DNA of 64,000 nt from NCBI RefSeq assembly GCF_038502225.1, contig NW_027195228.1, forward strand, positions 1 to 64,000, read 5' to 3'. This document shows positions 7,598 through 22,523 of this stretch, piece after piece. The translations under genes and the position numbers were made by a program. The notes beneath the pieces were generated by a model, which searched no databases, was not told where the DNA came from, and saw only the letters and a program-made list of their open reading frames with translations. Source of the DNA: Cherax quadricarinatus. Lineage: Eukaryota > Arthropoda > Malacostraca > Decapoda > Parastacidae. Every line of letters begins with the position of its first letter. Positions within the stretch are counted from its first letter, which is position 1.

Positions 7598-10500
7598 CAG
7601 TAAGTGGGGAAGACACTCACTGACCAAGGTTAGCAACACACAATACCAGTAAGTGAGGTAGACACTCACTGACCAAGGTCAACAACACACAATACCAGTA
7701 AGTGAGGTAGACACTCATTGACCAAGGTCAACAACACAAAATACCAGTAAGTGAGGTAGACACTCACTGACCAAAGAAAACAACACATAATGCCAGTAAG
7801 TGGAGTAAACACTCACTGACCAAGGCCAAAAACACACAATAGGAGTAAGTAGGGTAGACACTCACTGACCAAGGTCAACAACACACAATAGGAGTAAGTG
7901 AGGTAGACACTCACTGACCATGGAAAACAGCACACAATGCCAGTAAGTGGAGTAGACACTCACTGACCAAGGCCAACAACACACAATAGGAGTAAGTGGG
8001 GTAGACACTCACTGACCAAGGTCAACAACACACAATACCAGTAAGTGGGGTAGACACTCACTGACCAAGGTCAACAACACACAATACCAGTAAGTGGGGT
8101 AGACACTCACTGACCAAGGTCAACAACACACAATACCAGTAAGTGGGGTAGACACTCACTGACCAAGGTCAACAACACACGATACCAGTAAGTGAGGAAC
8201 ACACTCACTGACAAAGGTCAACAACACACAATACCAGTAAGTGAGATAGACACTCACTGACCAAGGTCAACAACACACAATACCAGTAAGTGAGATACAC
8301 ACTCACTGACCAAGATCAACAACACAAAATACTGGTAAGTGAGGTAGACACTCAGTGACCAATGTCAGCAACACACAATACCAGTAATTGGGGTAGACAC
8401 TCACTGACCAAGGTCAGCAACACACAATACCAGTAAGTGGGGTAGACACTCACTGACCAAACTCAGAAACACACAATACCAGTAAGTGACGTAGACTTGC
8501 ACTGACCAAGATCAGCAACACACAATACCAGTAAGCGACGTAGACACTCACCGGCCAAGGTAAGCAACACACAATACCAGTAAGTGAGGTAGACACTCAC
8601 TGACCAAGGTCAACAACACACAATACCAGTAAGTGAGGTAGACACTCACTGACCAAGGCCAACACCACTCAATACCATTAAGTTGGGTAGACAATCACTG
8701 ACCAAGGTCAACAACACACAATACCAGTAAGTGGGGAAGACACTAAATGACCAAGGCCAGGAACACACAATACCAGTAAGTGGGGAAGACACTCACTGAC
8801 CAAGCCCAACAACACACAATACCAGTAAGTGGGGTAGACACTCACTTACCAAGGTCAAAAACACACAATACCAGTAAGTGAGGTAGACACTTACTGACCA
8901 ACGTCTACAACACACAATACCAGTAAGGGGGGTAGACACTCACTGACCAAGGTCACCAACACACAATACCAGTAAGTGGGGTAGACACTCACTGACCAAG
9001 GTCAACAACACACAATACCAGTAAGTGGGGTAGACACTCACAGTCCAAGGTCAGCAACCCACAATACCAGAAAGTGGGTAAGACACGCACTGACCAAGGC
9101 CAACAATACACAGTACCAGTAAGTGAGGTAGACACTCACTGACCAAGGTCAGCAACACAATACCAGTAAGTGGGGAAGACACTCACTGACCAAGGCCAAC
9201 AATACACAATACCAGTAAGTGGGGTAGACACTCACTGACCAAGGTCAGCAATACACAATACCAGTAAGAGAGGTTGACACTTACTGACAAAGGTCAGCAA
9301 CACAAAATACCAGTAAAGTAGACACTCACTGACCAAGGTAAGCAACACATAATACCAGTAAGTTGAGTAGACTCTCACTGACCAAGGTCAGCAACACACA
9401 ATACCAGTAAGTTTGACACTCAGTGACCAAGGTCAGCAACACACAATACCAGTAAGGTAGACAATAACTGACCAAGGTCAGCAACACGCAAAACCAGAAA
9501 GGTAAACAATAACTGAGGAAGGTCAGCATCACACAATACCAGTAAGTGACGTAGAAACTCGCTGACCAAGGTCAACAACACACAATACCAGTAAGTGAGG
9601 TACACACTCACTGACCAAGGTCAGCAACACACAATACCAGTAAGTGAGGTAGACACTCACTGGCGAAGGTCAACAACACCCAATACCAGTGTGTGAGATA
9701 GACACTCACTGACCGAGGTCAACAGCACACAATACCAGTAAGTGGGGTAGGCACTCATTCACCATGGTCAACAACACACAATACCAGTAAGTAGGGTAGG
9801 CACTCACTGACCAAGGTCAGCAACAAACAATACCAGTGAGGTAGACACTCACTGACCAAGGTCGTCAATACACAATGCAAGTAAAGCAGAGACTCACTGA
9901 CCAAGGTCAGCAACACACAATACCAGTTAAGTACACACTGACCAAGGTCGGCAACACACAATACCAGTTAAGTACACACTCACTGACCAAGGTCGGCAAC
10001 ACACAATACCAGTAAAGTAGACACTCACTGACCAAGGTCAACAACACACAATACCAGTAAGTGGGGTAGAAACTCATTGTCCAAGGTCAACAACACACAA
10101 TACCAGTAAGTGAGGTAGACACTCACTGACCAATGTCAGCAACACACAATACCAGTAAGTGGGGTAGAAACTCATTGTCCAAGGTCAACAACACACAATA
10201 CCAGTAAGTGAGGTAGACACTCACTGACCAAGGTCAACAACACACAATACCAGTAAGTGGGGAAGACACTCACTGACCAAGGTCAACAACACACAATACC
10301 AGTAAGTGAGGTAGACACTCACAGAATAATGTCAGCAACACACAATACCAGTAAGTGGGGTAGACACTCACTGACGAAGGTCAGCAACACACAATACCAG
10401 AAAGTGGGGTCGACACTCAATGGCCAAGGTCAGTAACACACAATACCAATAAGTAAGGTAAACACTCACTTACTAAGGCCAGCAAAACAAAATACCAGTT

Positions 10501-13500
10501 AGTGAGGTAGACACTCACTGACCAAGGTCAGCAACACACAATACCAGTAAGAGAGGTAGACACTCACCGACCAAGGTCAACAACACATTATACCAGTAAA
10601 TGAAGTAGACACTCACTGACCATTGTCAGCAACACACAATACCAGTAAGTGGGGTAGACACTCACTGACCAAGGTCAGCAACAAACAATTCCAGTAAGTG
10701 GGGTAGACACTCACTGACCAAGGTCAAAAACACAAAATACCAGTTAGTGAGGTAGACACTCACTGACCAAGGTCAACAACACAAAATATCACTAAGTGGG
10801 GTAGACACTCACTGACCAAGGTCAGCAATAAACAATTCCAGTAAGTGGGGTAGACACTCACTGACCAAGGTCAGCAACACACAATACCAATAAATGAGGT
10901 AGACACTCACTGACCAAGGTCAACAACACAAAATATCACTAAGTGGGGTAGACACTCACTGACGAAGGTCAGCAACAAACAATTCCAGTAAGTGGGGTAG
11001 ACACTCACTGACCAAGGTCAGCAACACACAATACCAGTAAGTGGGGTAGACACTCACTGACCAAGGTGAAAAACACACAATACCAGTAAATGAAGTAGAC
11101 ACTCACTGACCAATGTCAGCAAATACAATACCAGTAAATGAGGTAGACACTCACTGACCAATGTCAGCAACATACAATACCAGTAAGTGGGGTAGACACT
11201 CATTGACAAAGGTCAGCAACACGCAATACCAGTAAGTTTAATAGACACTTAATGACTAAGGCCAACTACACACAATACCTGTAAGTGAGGTAGAAACTCA
11301 TTGACCAAGGTCACCAACTCACAATACCAGTAATATAGACACTCATTGACAAAGGTCAACAACACACAATACTAGTAAATGTGGTAGACACTTCATGACG
11401 AAGGTCAGCAACACACAATACCAGTAAGGCAGACGCTTAGTGACCAAGGCCAGCAACACACAATACCAGAAAAGTAGACACTCACTGACCCAGGTCAGCA
11501 ACACACAATACCAGTAAGGTAGACACTCACTGACAAAGGTCAGCAGCACTCAATACCAGTAAGGTACACACTCACTTACTAAAGTCAGCAACACACAATA
11601 CTCAGTAAAGTAGACATTCACTGACCAAGGTCAGCAACACACAATGCCAGTAAGGTAGGCACTCACAGACAAAGGTCAGCAACACACAATGCCAGCAAGG
11701 TACACACTCACTGACTAAGGTCAGCAACACACAATACCAATAAGTGAAGTAGACACTCAATGAGCAAGGTCAACAACACACAATTCCAGTAAGTGATGTA
11801 GGAACTGACAAAGGTCGACAACACACAAAACCAGTAAGTGAGGTAGACATTAACTGACCAAGGTCAGTAACACACATTACTAGAAAGTGATTTAGACACT
11901 CACTGACCAAGGTCAACAACACACAATACCACTAAGTGAGGGAGACACTAACTGACGAAGGTCAGCAATACACATTTCCAATAAGTGAAGCAGGCACTCA
12001 CTGACCAGGATCAGCAACACACAATAGCAGTAAGTGGGGTAGGCACTCACTGACCAAGGTCGACAACACACAATACCAGTATGTGAGGTAGACACTCACT
12101 GACCATGGACAACGACATAACACCAGTAAGTGAGGTAGACACTCACTGACCAGGGTCAGCAACAAACAATACCAGTAAGTGGAGTAGACACTCACTGAGA
12201 AAGGTCAGCAACACACAATACCAGTAAGTGAGGTAGACACTGACGAAGGTCAGCAACATACAATAGCAGTAAGTAGGGTAGACACTCTTTGACCAAGGTC
12301 ACCTACACACAATGCCAGTAAGTGAGGAAGACACTCACTGACCAAGGTCAACAACACACAATACCAGTAAGTGAGATTGGCACTCACTGACCAAGGTCAA
12401 CAACACACAATACCAGTAAGTGAGATTGGCACTCACTGACCAAGGTCAACTACACACAATACCAGTAAGTGAGATTGGCACTCACTGACCAAGGTCAACA
12501 ACACACAATACCAGTCAGTGGTGTAGACACTCACTGACCAAGGCCAACAACACACAATACCAGAAAGTGGGGTAGACCCTCACTGACCAAAGCCAGAAAC
12601 ACACAATACCAGTAAGTGGGGTAGACACTCAAAGACCAAGGTCAACAACACACAATACCAGTAAGTGGGGTAGACACTCACTGGCTAAGGTCAACAACAC
12701 ACAATACCAGTAAGTGAGGTAGACACTCACTGACCAAGGTAAACAACACACAATATTAGAAAGTGAAGTAGACACTCACTGACCAACGTTAGGAACACAC
12801 AATAGCAGTTAGTGGGTTAGACACTCACTGACCAAGGTCAACAACACAAAATACCAGTAAGTAAGGTAGACATTCACTGACCAAGGCGAACAACACGCAA
12901 TAACAGTAAATGGGGTAGACCCTTAATGACCAAGGTTAGCAACACACAATATCAGTAAGTGAGGTACACACTCACTGACCAACGCCAACAACACACAATA
13001 CCAGTAAGTGAAATAGACACTCACTGACCAAGGCCAACAACACACAATACCAGTAAGTGAAATAGACACTCACTGACCAATGTCAGCAACACACAATACC
13101 AGTAAGTTGGTTAGACACTTACTGACCAATGTCAGTAACAAACAATACCAGTAAGTACGGTAGACACTCACTGACCAAGTTCAACGACACACAGTACCAG
13201 TAAGTGAGGTAGACACTCACTGACTAAGGTCAACAACACACAATACAAGTGAGTGGGGTAGACAATCACTGGCAAGGTCTGCAACACACAATACCAGTAA
13301 CGCAGACGCTCACTGACCAAGGCCAGCAACACATAATACCAGTAAAGTAGACACTCACTGAACAAGGTCAGCAACTCACAATACCAGCGAGTTAGACACT
13401 CATTGACAAAGGTCAGTAGCACTCAATACCAGTATGGTACACACTCACTTACCAAACTCAGCAACACACAATACACAGTAAAGTAGACATTCACTGACCA

Positions 13501-16500
13501 AGGTCAGCAACACACAATGCCAGTAAGGTAAGCACTCACTGACAAAGGTCAGCATCACACAATGCTAGTAAGGTACACATTCACTGACTAAGGTCAGCAA
13601 CACACAATACCAATAAGTTAGGTAGACACTCACTGAGCAAGGTCAACAACACACAATTCTAGTAAGTGAGGTAGGAACTGACAAAGGTGGACAACACTCA
13701 AAACCAGTAAGTGAGGTAGACATTAACTGACCAAGGTCACTAACACACAATACTAGAAAGTGAGGTAGACACTCACTGACCAAGGTCAACAACACACAAT
13801 ACAAGTAAGTGAGGGAGACACTAACTGACGAAGGTCAGCAACATAATTCCATTAAGTGAAGCAGACACTCACTGACCAGGATCAGCAACACACAATACCA
13901 GAAAGTGGGGTAGGCACTCACTGACCAAGGTCAACAACACACAATACCAGTAAGTGAGGTAGACACTCACTGACCAAGGTCAACCATATAATAACAGTAA
14001 GTGAGGTAGACACTCACTGACCAGGGTCAACAACACACAATACCAGTAAGTGGGGTAGACACTCACTGACAAGGGTTAGCAGCACACATTCCCAGTAAGT
14101 GAGGTAGACACTCACTGACGAAGGTCAGCAACACAATACCAATAATTAGGGTAGACACTCTTTGACCAAGGTCAACTACACACAATACCAGTAAGTGAGG
14201 TAGACAATCACTGACCAAGGTCAACAACACCCAATACCAGTCAGTGAGGTAGACACTCACTGATCAAGACCAAGGTGAGCAACACACAATACCAGTAAGT
14301 GGGTAGACACTCACTGACCATGGTCAACAGCACACAATACCAGTAAGTGGGGTAGACACTCTGTGGCCAAGGTCACTAACACACTATACCAGTAAGAGAG
14401 GTAGGCACTCACTTACCAAGGTCAGCAAAACACAATACCAGTTAGTGAGGTAGACACTCACTGACCAAGGTCAGCAACACACAACACCAGTAAGAGAGTT
14501 AGACACTCACTGACCAAGGTCAAAAACACACAATACCAGTAAATGAAGTAGACACTCAATGACCAATGTCAGGAACACACAAAACCAGTAAGTGGGGTAG
14601 ACTCTCACTGACCAAGTTCCGCAACAAACAATTCCAGTAAGTGGGATAGACACTCACTGACCAAGGTCAACAACACAAAATACCAGTAAGTGAGGTAGAC
14701 ACTCACTGACCAAGGTCAGCAACACACAATACCAGTAAATGAGGTAGACACTCACTGACCAAGGTCAACAACACAAAATACCAGTAAGTTTGGTAGACAC
14801 TTACTGACCAAGGTCAACAACACACAATACCAGTAAATGAAGTAGACACTCACTGACCAATGTCAGCAACACACAATACCAGTAAGTGGGGTAGACACTC
14901 ACTGACCAAGGTCAACAACGCACAATACCAGTAAATGAGGTAGACACTCAATGACCAAGTTCAACAACACACAGTACCTGTAAGTTAGGAAGACACTCTC
15001 TGACCAAGGTCAACAACGCACAATACCAGTGAGTGGGATAGACACTCACTGACCAAGGTCAGCAACACACAATACCAGCAAGAGAGGAAGACACTCACTG
15101 ACAAAGGTTAGCAACACACAATACCAGTAAGTGAGGTAGACACTCACTGACGAAGATCAGCAACACACAATACCAGTAATTAGGGTAGATACTCTTTGAC
15201 CAAGGTCAACTACACACAATACCAGTAAGTGAGGTAGACAATCACTGACGAAGGTAAACAACAGACAATATCAGTAAGTGACGTAGACACTCACTGGTCA
15301 AGGTCAACAACACACAATACCAGTAAGTGAGGTAGACACTCACTGACAAAGGTAAACAACACACAATATCAGTAAGTGATGTAGACGCTCACTGACCAAA
15401 GTCAGGAACACACAATAGCATTTAGTGGGTCAGATATTCACTGACCAAGGTCAGCAACACACAATACCAGTAAGTGAGGTAGACACTCGCTGACCAAGGT
15501 CAACAACACACAATACCAGCAAGTAAGGCAGACACTCACTGACCTAAACGAACAACACACAATACCAGCAAATGTGGTAGACACTCACTGACCAAGATTA
15601 GCAACACACAATAAAAGTAAGTGAGGTACACACTCACTGACCAACGCCAACAACACACAATTCCAGTAAGCGAGGTAGACACTCACTTACCAAGTTGAAC
15701 AACACTCAATACCAGTACGTTAGGTAAACACTCACTGACCAAGGTCAGCAACACACAATACCAGTGAGTGGGGTAGACACTCACTGACCAAGGTCAGCAA
15801 CACACAATACCATTAAGTGAGGAAGACACTCACTGACCAACGCCAACAACACACAATGCCAGTAAGTGTGGTATTCACTCACTGATCAAGGTCAACAACA
15901 CACGATACCAGCAACTGAGGTATACACTCACTGGCCAAGGCCAACAACACACAATACCAGTAAGTGGGTAGACACTCACTGACAAAGGCCAAAAACATAC
16001 TATATCAAAAAGTGAGGTAGACACTAAGTGGCCAAGGTCAACAACACACAATACCAGTAAGTGGGGTAGACACTCACTGACCAATGTCAGCAACACACAA
16101 TACCAGTAAGTGGGGTAGACACTTACTGACCAATGTCAGTAACAAACAATACCAGTAAGTGAGGTAGACACTCACTGACCAAGTTCAACGACACACAATA
16201 CCAGTAAGTGAGGTAGGCACTCACTGACCAAGGTCAACAACACACAATACCGGTCAGTGAGGTAGACACTCACTGACCAAGACCAAGGTGAACAACACAC
16301 AATGCCAGTAAGTGGGTAGACACTCACTGACCATGGTCAACAGCACACAATACCAGTAAGTGGGGTAGACACTCTGTGGCCAAGGTCAGTAACACACAAT
16401 ACCAGTAAGTGAGGTATGCACTCACTTACCAAGGTCAGCAAAACACAATAGCAGGAAGTGAGGTAGACACTCACTGACCAAGGTCAGCAACACACAATAC

Positions 16501-19500
16501 CAGTAAGAGAGGTAGACACTCACCGACCAAGGTCAAAAACACACAATACCAGTAAATGAAGTAGACACTCAATGACCAATGTCAGCAACATACAATACCA
16601 GTAAGTTGGGTAGACTCTCACTGACCAAGGTCAACAACACAAAATACCAGTAAGTGAGGTAGACACTCACTGACCAAGGTCAGCAACACACAATACCAGT
16701 AAGTGAGGTAGACAATCACTGACCAAGGTCAGCAACACACAATACCAGTGAATGAGGTAGACACTCACTGACCAAGGTCAACAACACATAATACCAGTAA
16801 GTTTGGTAGACACTTACTGACCAAGGTCAACAACACACAATACCAGTAAATGAAGTAGACACTCACTGACCAATGTCAGCAACACACAATACCAGTAAGT
16901 GGGGTAGACACTCACTGACCAAGGTCAACAACGCACAATACCAGTGAGTGGGACAGACACTCACTGACCAAGGTCAGCAACACACAATACCAGCAAGAGA
17001 GGAAGACACTCACTGACAAAGGTTAGCAACACACAATACCAGTAAGTGAGGTAGACACTCACTGACGAAGATCAGCAACACACAATACCAGTAATTAGGG
17101 TAGATACTCTTTGACCAAGGTCAACTACACACAATACCACTAAGTGAGGTAGACAGTCACTGACCAAGGTAAACAACAGAAAATATCAGTAAGTGACGTA
17201 GACACTCACTGGTCAAGGTCAACAACACACAATACCAGTAAGTGAGGTAGACACTCACTGACAAAGGTAAACAACACACAATATCAGTAAGTGATGGAGA
17301 CACTGACCAAAGTCAGGAACACACAATAGCAGTTAGTGGGTCAGATATTCACTGACCAAGGTCAGCAACACACAATGCCAGTAAGTGAGGTAGACACTCA
17401 CTGACCAAGGTCAACAACATACAATACCAGTAAGTGAGGTAGACACTCACAGACCAAGGTCAACAACACACAATATCAGTAAGTGAGGTAGACACTCACT
17501 GACCAATGTCAAGAACACACAATAGCAGTTAGTGGGTTAAACACTCACTGACCAAGGTCAGCAACACACAATACCAGTAAATGGGGTAGACACTCACTGA
17601 CCAAGGTTAGCAACACACAATATCAGTAAGTGAGGTAGACACTCACTGACCAAGGTCAGCAACACACAATACCAGTAAATGGGGAAGACACTCACTGACC
17701 AAGGTTAGCAACACACAATACCAGTAAGAGAGGTACACACTCTCTGACCAACGCCAACAACTCACAATACAAGTGAGTGAGGTAGGCACTCTCTCACCAA
17801 GAAACAACAACACATAAAAGTAAGTGAGGTAGACGCTCATTGACCAATGTCAGCAACACACAATACCAGTAAGTGAGGTAGACACTCACTGACCAAGTTC
17901 AACAACACACAATAATACCAGTAAGTTAGGTAGACACTCACTGACCAAGGTCAACAGCACACATTACCAGTAAGTTAGGAAGACACTCACTGACCAAGGT
18001 CAGCAACACACAATAATACCAGTAAGTTAGGTAGACACTCACTGACCAAGGTCAACAACAAACAATACCAGTAAGTGAGGTAGACACTCACTGACCAAGT
18101 TCAACAACACACAATAATACCAGTAAGTTAGGTAGACACTCAGTGACCAAGGTCAGCAACAAACAATACCAGTAAGTTAGGTAGACACTCACTGACCAAG
18201 GTCAGCAACAAACAATACCAGTAAGTGAGGTAGACACTCACTGACCAAGGTCAACAGCACACATTACCAGTAAGTTAGGTAGACACTGACCAAGGTCAAC
18301 AAACCACAATACCAGTGAGTGGGGTAGACAATCACTGACCATGGTCAACAATACACGATACCAGTAAGTGAGGTAGACACTCACTGGCGAAGGCAAACAA
18401 CACACAATACCAGAAAGTGGGTAGAAACTCACTAACCAAGGCCAAAAACATACTCCATCAAGTAGTGAGGTAGACACTCACTGACCAAGGTCAGCAACAC
18501 ACAATTCCAGTAAGTGAAGCAGACACTCACTGACCAGGATCAGCATCACACAATACCAGTAAGTGGGTTAGACACTCACTGATTAAGGTCAGCAACACAC
18601 AATACCAATAAGTGAGGTAGACACTCACTGACCAAGGTCAACAACACACAATAATAATACGTGGAGAAGACAGTCACTGACCAAGGTCAACAACACACAA
18701 TACACAGTAAAGTAGACGTTCACTGACCAAGGTCAGCAACACACAATGCCAGTAAGGTAGGCACTCACTGACAAAGGTCAGCAACACACAATACCAATAA
18801 GTGAGGTAGACACTCACTGAGCAAGTTCAACAACACACAATTCCAGTGAGGGAGACACCAACTGACGAAGGTCAGCAACACACAATTCCAGTAAGTGAAG
18901 CAGACACTCACTGACCAGGATCAGCAACACACAATACCAGTAAGTGGGGTAAGCACTCACTGAGCAATGTCAACATCACACAATTCCAGTAAGTGAGGTA
19001 GGAACTGACAAAGGTCGACAACACACAAAACCATTAAGTGAGGTAGACATTAACTGACCAAGGTCAGTAACACTCAATGTCAGTAAGATAGGCACTCACT
19101 GACAAAGGTCAGCAACACACAATACCAATAAGTGAGGTAGACACTCACTGAGCAAGGTCAACAACACACAATTCCAGTAAGTGAGGTAGGAACTGACAAA
19201 GATCGACCACACGCAAAACCAGTAAGTGAGGTAGACATTAACTGACCAAGGTCAGTAACACACAATACTAGAAAGTGAGGTAGACACTCAATGACCAAGG
19301 TCATCAACACACAATACCAGTAAGCGAGGGAGACACTAACTGACCAAGGTCAGCAACACACAATTCCATTAAGTGAAGCAGACACTCACTGACAAGGATC
19401 AGCAACACACAATAGCAGTAAGTGGGGTAAGCACTCACTGAGCAAGGTCAACAACACACAATTCCAGTAAGTGAGGTAGGAACTGACAAAGGTCGACAAC

Positions 19501-21666
19501 ACACAAAACCAGTAAGTGAGGTAGACATTAACTGACCAAGGTCAGTAACACACAATACTAGAAAGTGAGGTAGACACTCACTAACCAAAGTGAACCACAC
19601 ACAATACCTGTAAGTTAGGTAGACACTCACTGACCAAGGTCAACCACGTAATACCAGTAAGTGAGGTAGACACTCACTGACCAGGGTCACCAACACACAA
19701 TACCAGTAAGTGGGGTAGACACTCTTTGACCAAGGTCAACAACACACAATACCAGTAAGTAGGGTAGACACTCACTGACCAAGGTCAACTACACACAATA
19801 CCAGTCAGTGGGGTAGACACTCACTGACCATGGTCAACAACACACAATACCAGTCAGTGGGGTAGACACTCACTGACCAAGGTCAACAGCACACAATACC
19901 AGTAAGTGGGGTAGACACTCACTGACCAAGGCCAGAAACACACAATACCAGTAAGTGGGGTAGACACTCACTCACCAAGGTCAACAACACACAATACCAG
20001 TAAGTGGGGTAGACACTCACTGGCCAAGGTCAACAATACACAATACCAGTAAGTGAGGTAGACACTCACTGACCAAGGTCAACAACACACAATATCAGTA
20101 AGTGAGGTAGACACTCACTGACCAATGTCAGGAACACACAATAGCAGTTAGTGGGTTAAACACTCACTGACCAAGGTCAGCAACACACAATACCAGTAAG
20201 TAAGGTAGACACTCACTGACCAAGGCGAACAACACACAATACCAGTAAATGGGGTAGACACTCACTGACCAACGCCAACAACACGAAATACAAGTAAGTG
20301 AGGTATACACTCACTGACCAAGGTCAGCAACACAAAATACCAGTAAGTTGGGTCGACACTCACTGACCAAGGTTAGTAACACACAATACCAGTAAGTGAT
20401 GCAGGCACTCACTTACCGAGGTCAGCAAAACACAATACCAGTTAGTGAGGTAGAGACTCACTGACCAATGTCAGCAACACACAATACCAGTAAGTGGGGT
20501 AGACACTCACTGACCAAGGTCAACAACACACAATACCAGTAAGTGAGGTAGACAGTCACTGATCAAGGTCAACAACACACAATTCAAGTAAATGAAGTAG
20601 ACACTCACTGACCAAGGTCAGCAACACACAATACCAGTAAATGAGGTAGACACTCACTCACCAAGGTCAACAACACACAATACCAGTAAGTGGGGTAGAC
20701 ACTCACTGACCAAGGTCAGCAACACACAGTACCAGTAAGTGAGGTAGACAATCACTGACCAAGGTCAGCAACACACAATACCAGTAAATAAGGTAGACAC
20801 TCACTCAATAAGGTCAACAACACACAATACCAGTAAGTGGGGTAGACACTCACTGACCAAGGTCAACAACGCACAATACCAGTAAAGTAGACACTCATTG
20901 ACAAAGGTCAACCACACACAATACGAGTAAATGAGGTAGACACTCACTAACCAAGGTCAACAACACACAATACCAGTAAGTGATGTAGACACTCACTGAC
21001 CAAGGTCATCAACACTCAATACCAGTAAAGTAGACACTCATTGACAAAGGTCAGCAACACACAATACCAGAAAATGTGGTAGACACTTACTGACCAAGGT
21101 TAGCAACACTCAATACAATTAAGGCAGACGCTCTCTGACCAAGGCCAGCAACACACAATACCAGTAAAGTAGACACTCACTGACCAAGGTCAGTAACACA
21201 CAATACCAGTAAGGTAGACACTCATTGACAAAGAACAGCAGCACACAATACCAGTAAGGTACTCTCTCACTTACCAAAGTCAGCAAAACACAATACACAG
21301 TAAAGTAGACATTCACTAACCAAGGTCAGCAACACACAATACCAGTAAGGTAGCCACTCGCTGACATAGGTCAGCAACACACAATGGCAGTAAGGTACAC
21401 ACTCACTGACTAAGGTCAGCAACACACAATTCCAATAAGTGAGGTAGACACTCACTGAGCAAAGTTAACAGCACACAATACCAGTGAGGTAGGAACTGAC
21501 AAAGGTCGACAACACACAAAACCAGTAAGTGAGGTAGATATTAACTGACGAAGGTCAGTAACACACAATACTAGCAAGTGAGGTAGACACTCACTGACCA
21601 AGGTCAACAACACTCAATACAAGTAAGTGAGGGAGACACTAACTGACCAAGGACAGCAACACACAA
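7598..21666 (+). repeat. 49-bp satellite, block 1 (about 285 copies)
   Basis: This is a head-to-tail array. Its consensus unit is CCAGTAAGTGAGGTAGACAC, then TCACTGACCAAGGTCAACAA, then CACACAATA, 49 bp in all. Units differ by substitutions and by short deletions that give CCAGTAAGGTAGACAC variants. The plus strand of each unit holds CCA/GTAAGT and the minus strand holds GTCA/GTGAGT, both splice-donor-like. Because 49 is not a multiple of 3, the many minus-strand open frames (repeating WYCVLLTLVSECL-type peptides) are by-products. No gene is seen inside these 14 kb. Confidence 0.95.
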
Positions 21667-21689
21667 TTTTTTTTTTTTTTTTTTTTATT

Positions 21690-22523
21690 TTATTTAAAAG
21701 GACACAGTACAAGATATAAATAAATAAAAGAACACAATTATTAACCGTTTGAAAATACAATGACCTACCATCAACCCCATAGCATACCACAAGTGTTACA
21801 TTCACATTCCTTATCCCAGCACTAAACTTATACATAAGAAAAACACGTTCAACTGTAAATGCTTAATTCCCCCTCCAAAGTGGCCAACCAGCACACACAA
21901 CATACATGTAACTAAAAACAGCCCACACCTGAACATACAGGTGGGTATATTATATCCATAAAATACAGCCAGTATCTTATAACACAAAAGGTAATATTAT
22001 CCTAAGAATGTCACACTTATTTACATTATATATGAAACTTTATAAACAAAGACATTCTCATATAATCCAATTCGTTGCACACTCATTAATATTGTATATT
22101 AAACTTTATACACAAAGACGTAATACTAAACAGCTCAAAAATTACAATATAATAAAGGTGACAAAATAGCCATTTCCACACCTTACCACAGAGAAAACAA
22201 AACACACTATTAAAATAACAAAGATACACACTCATGTTACATAGCACATTATTATTAGTGTGTTAACAATGCTTTGAGTGTTCCTTCTTGTAGTTGTCTC
22301 ACTGACAAAGATCATTTACCTTATTAAAACTATGATCATCAATGACCTCTTGTCTTTCAACACATGGTTAAACTAAAACATTCACACACAAGAAAACTCT
22401 CCAGTTACACCACATCTAACATGTCATCCCTCCCATACAACTCTCATGACAATCCTACCACATTTACATATCCTTCATTATGGTCATAACTCGCTCTAGA
22501 AAAGGAAAATGGTCCCTTAGTAC
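21690..22523 (-). other. 3' UTR of the L1/Tx1-like LINE
   Basis: A/T-rich non-coding sequence lies between the ORF2 stop and the poly(A) tail. No open frame or structure is recognised. Confidence 0.7.
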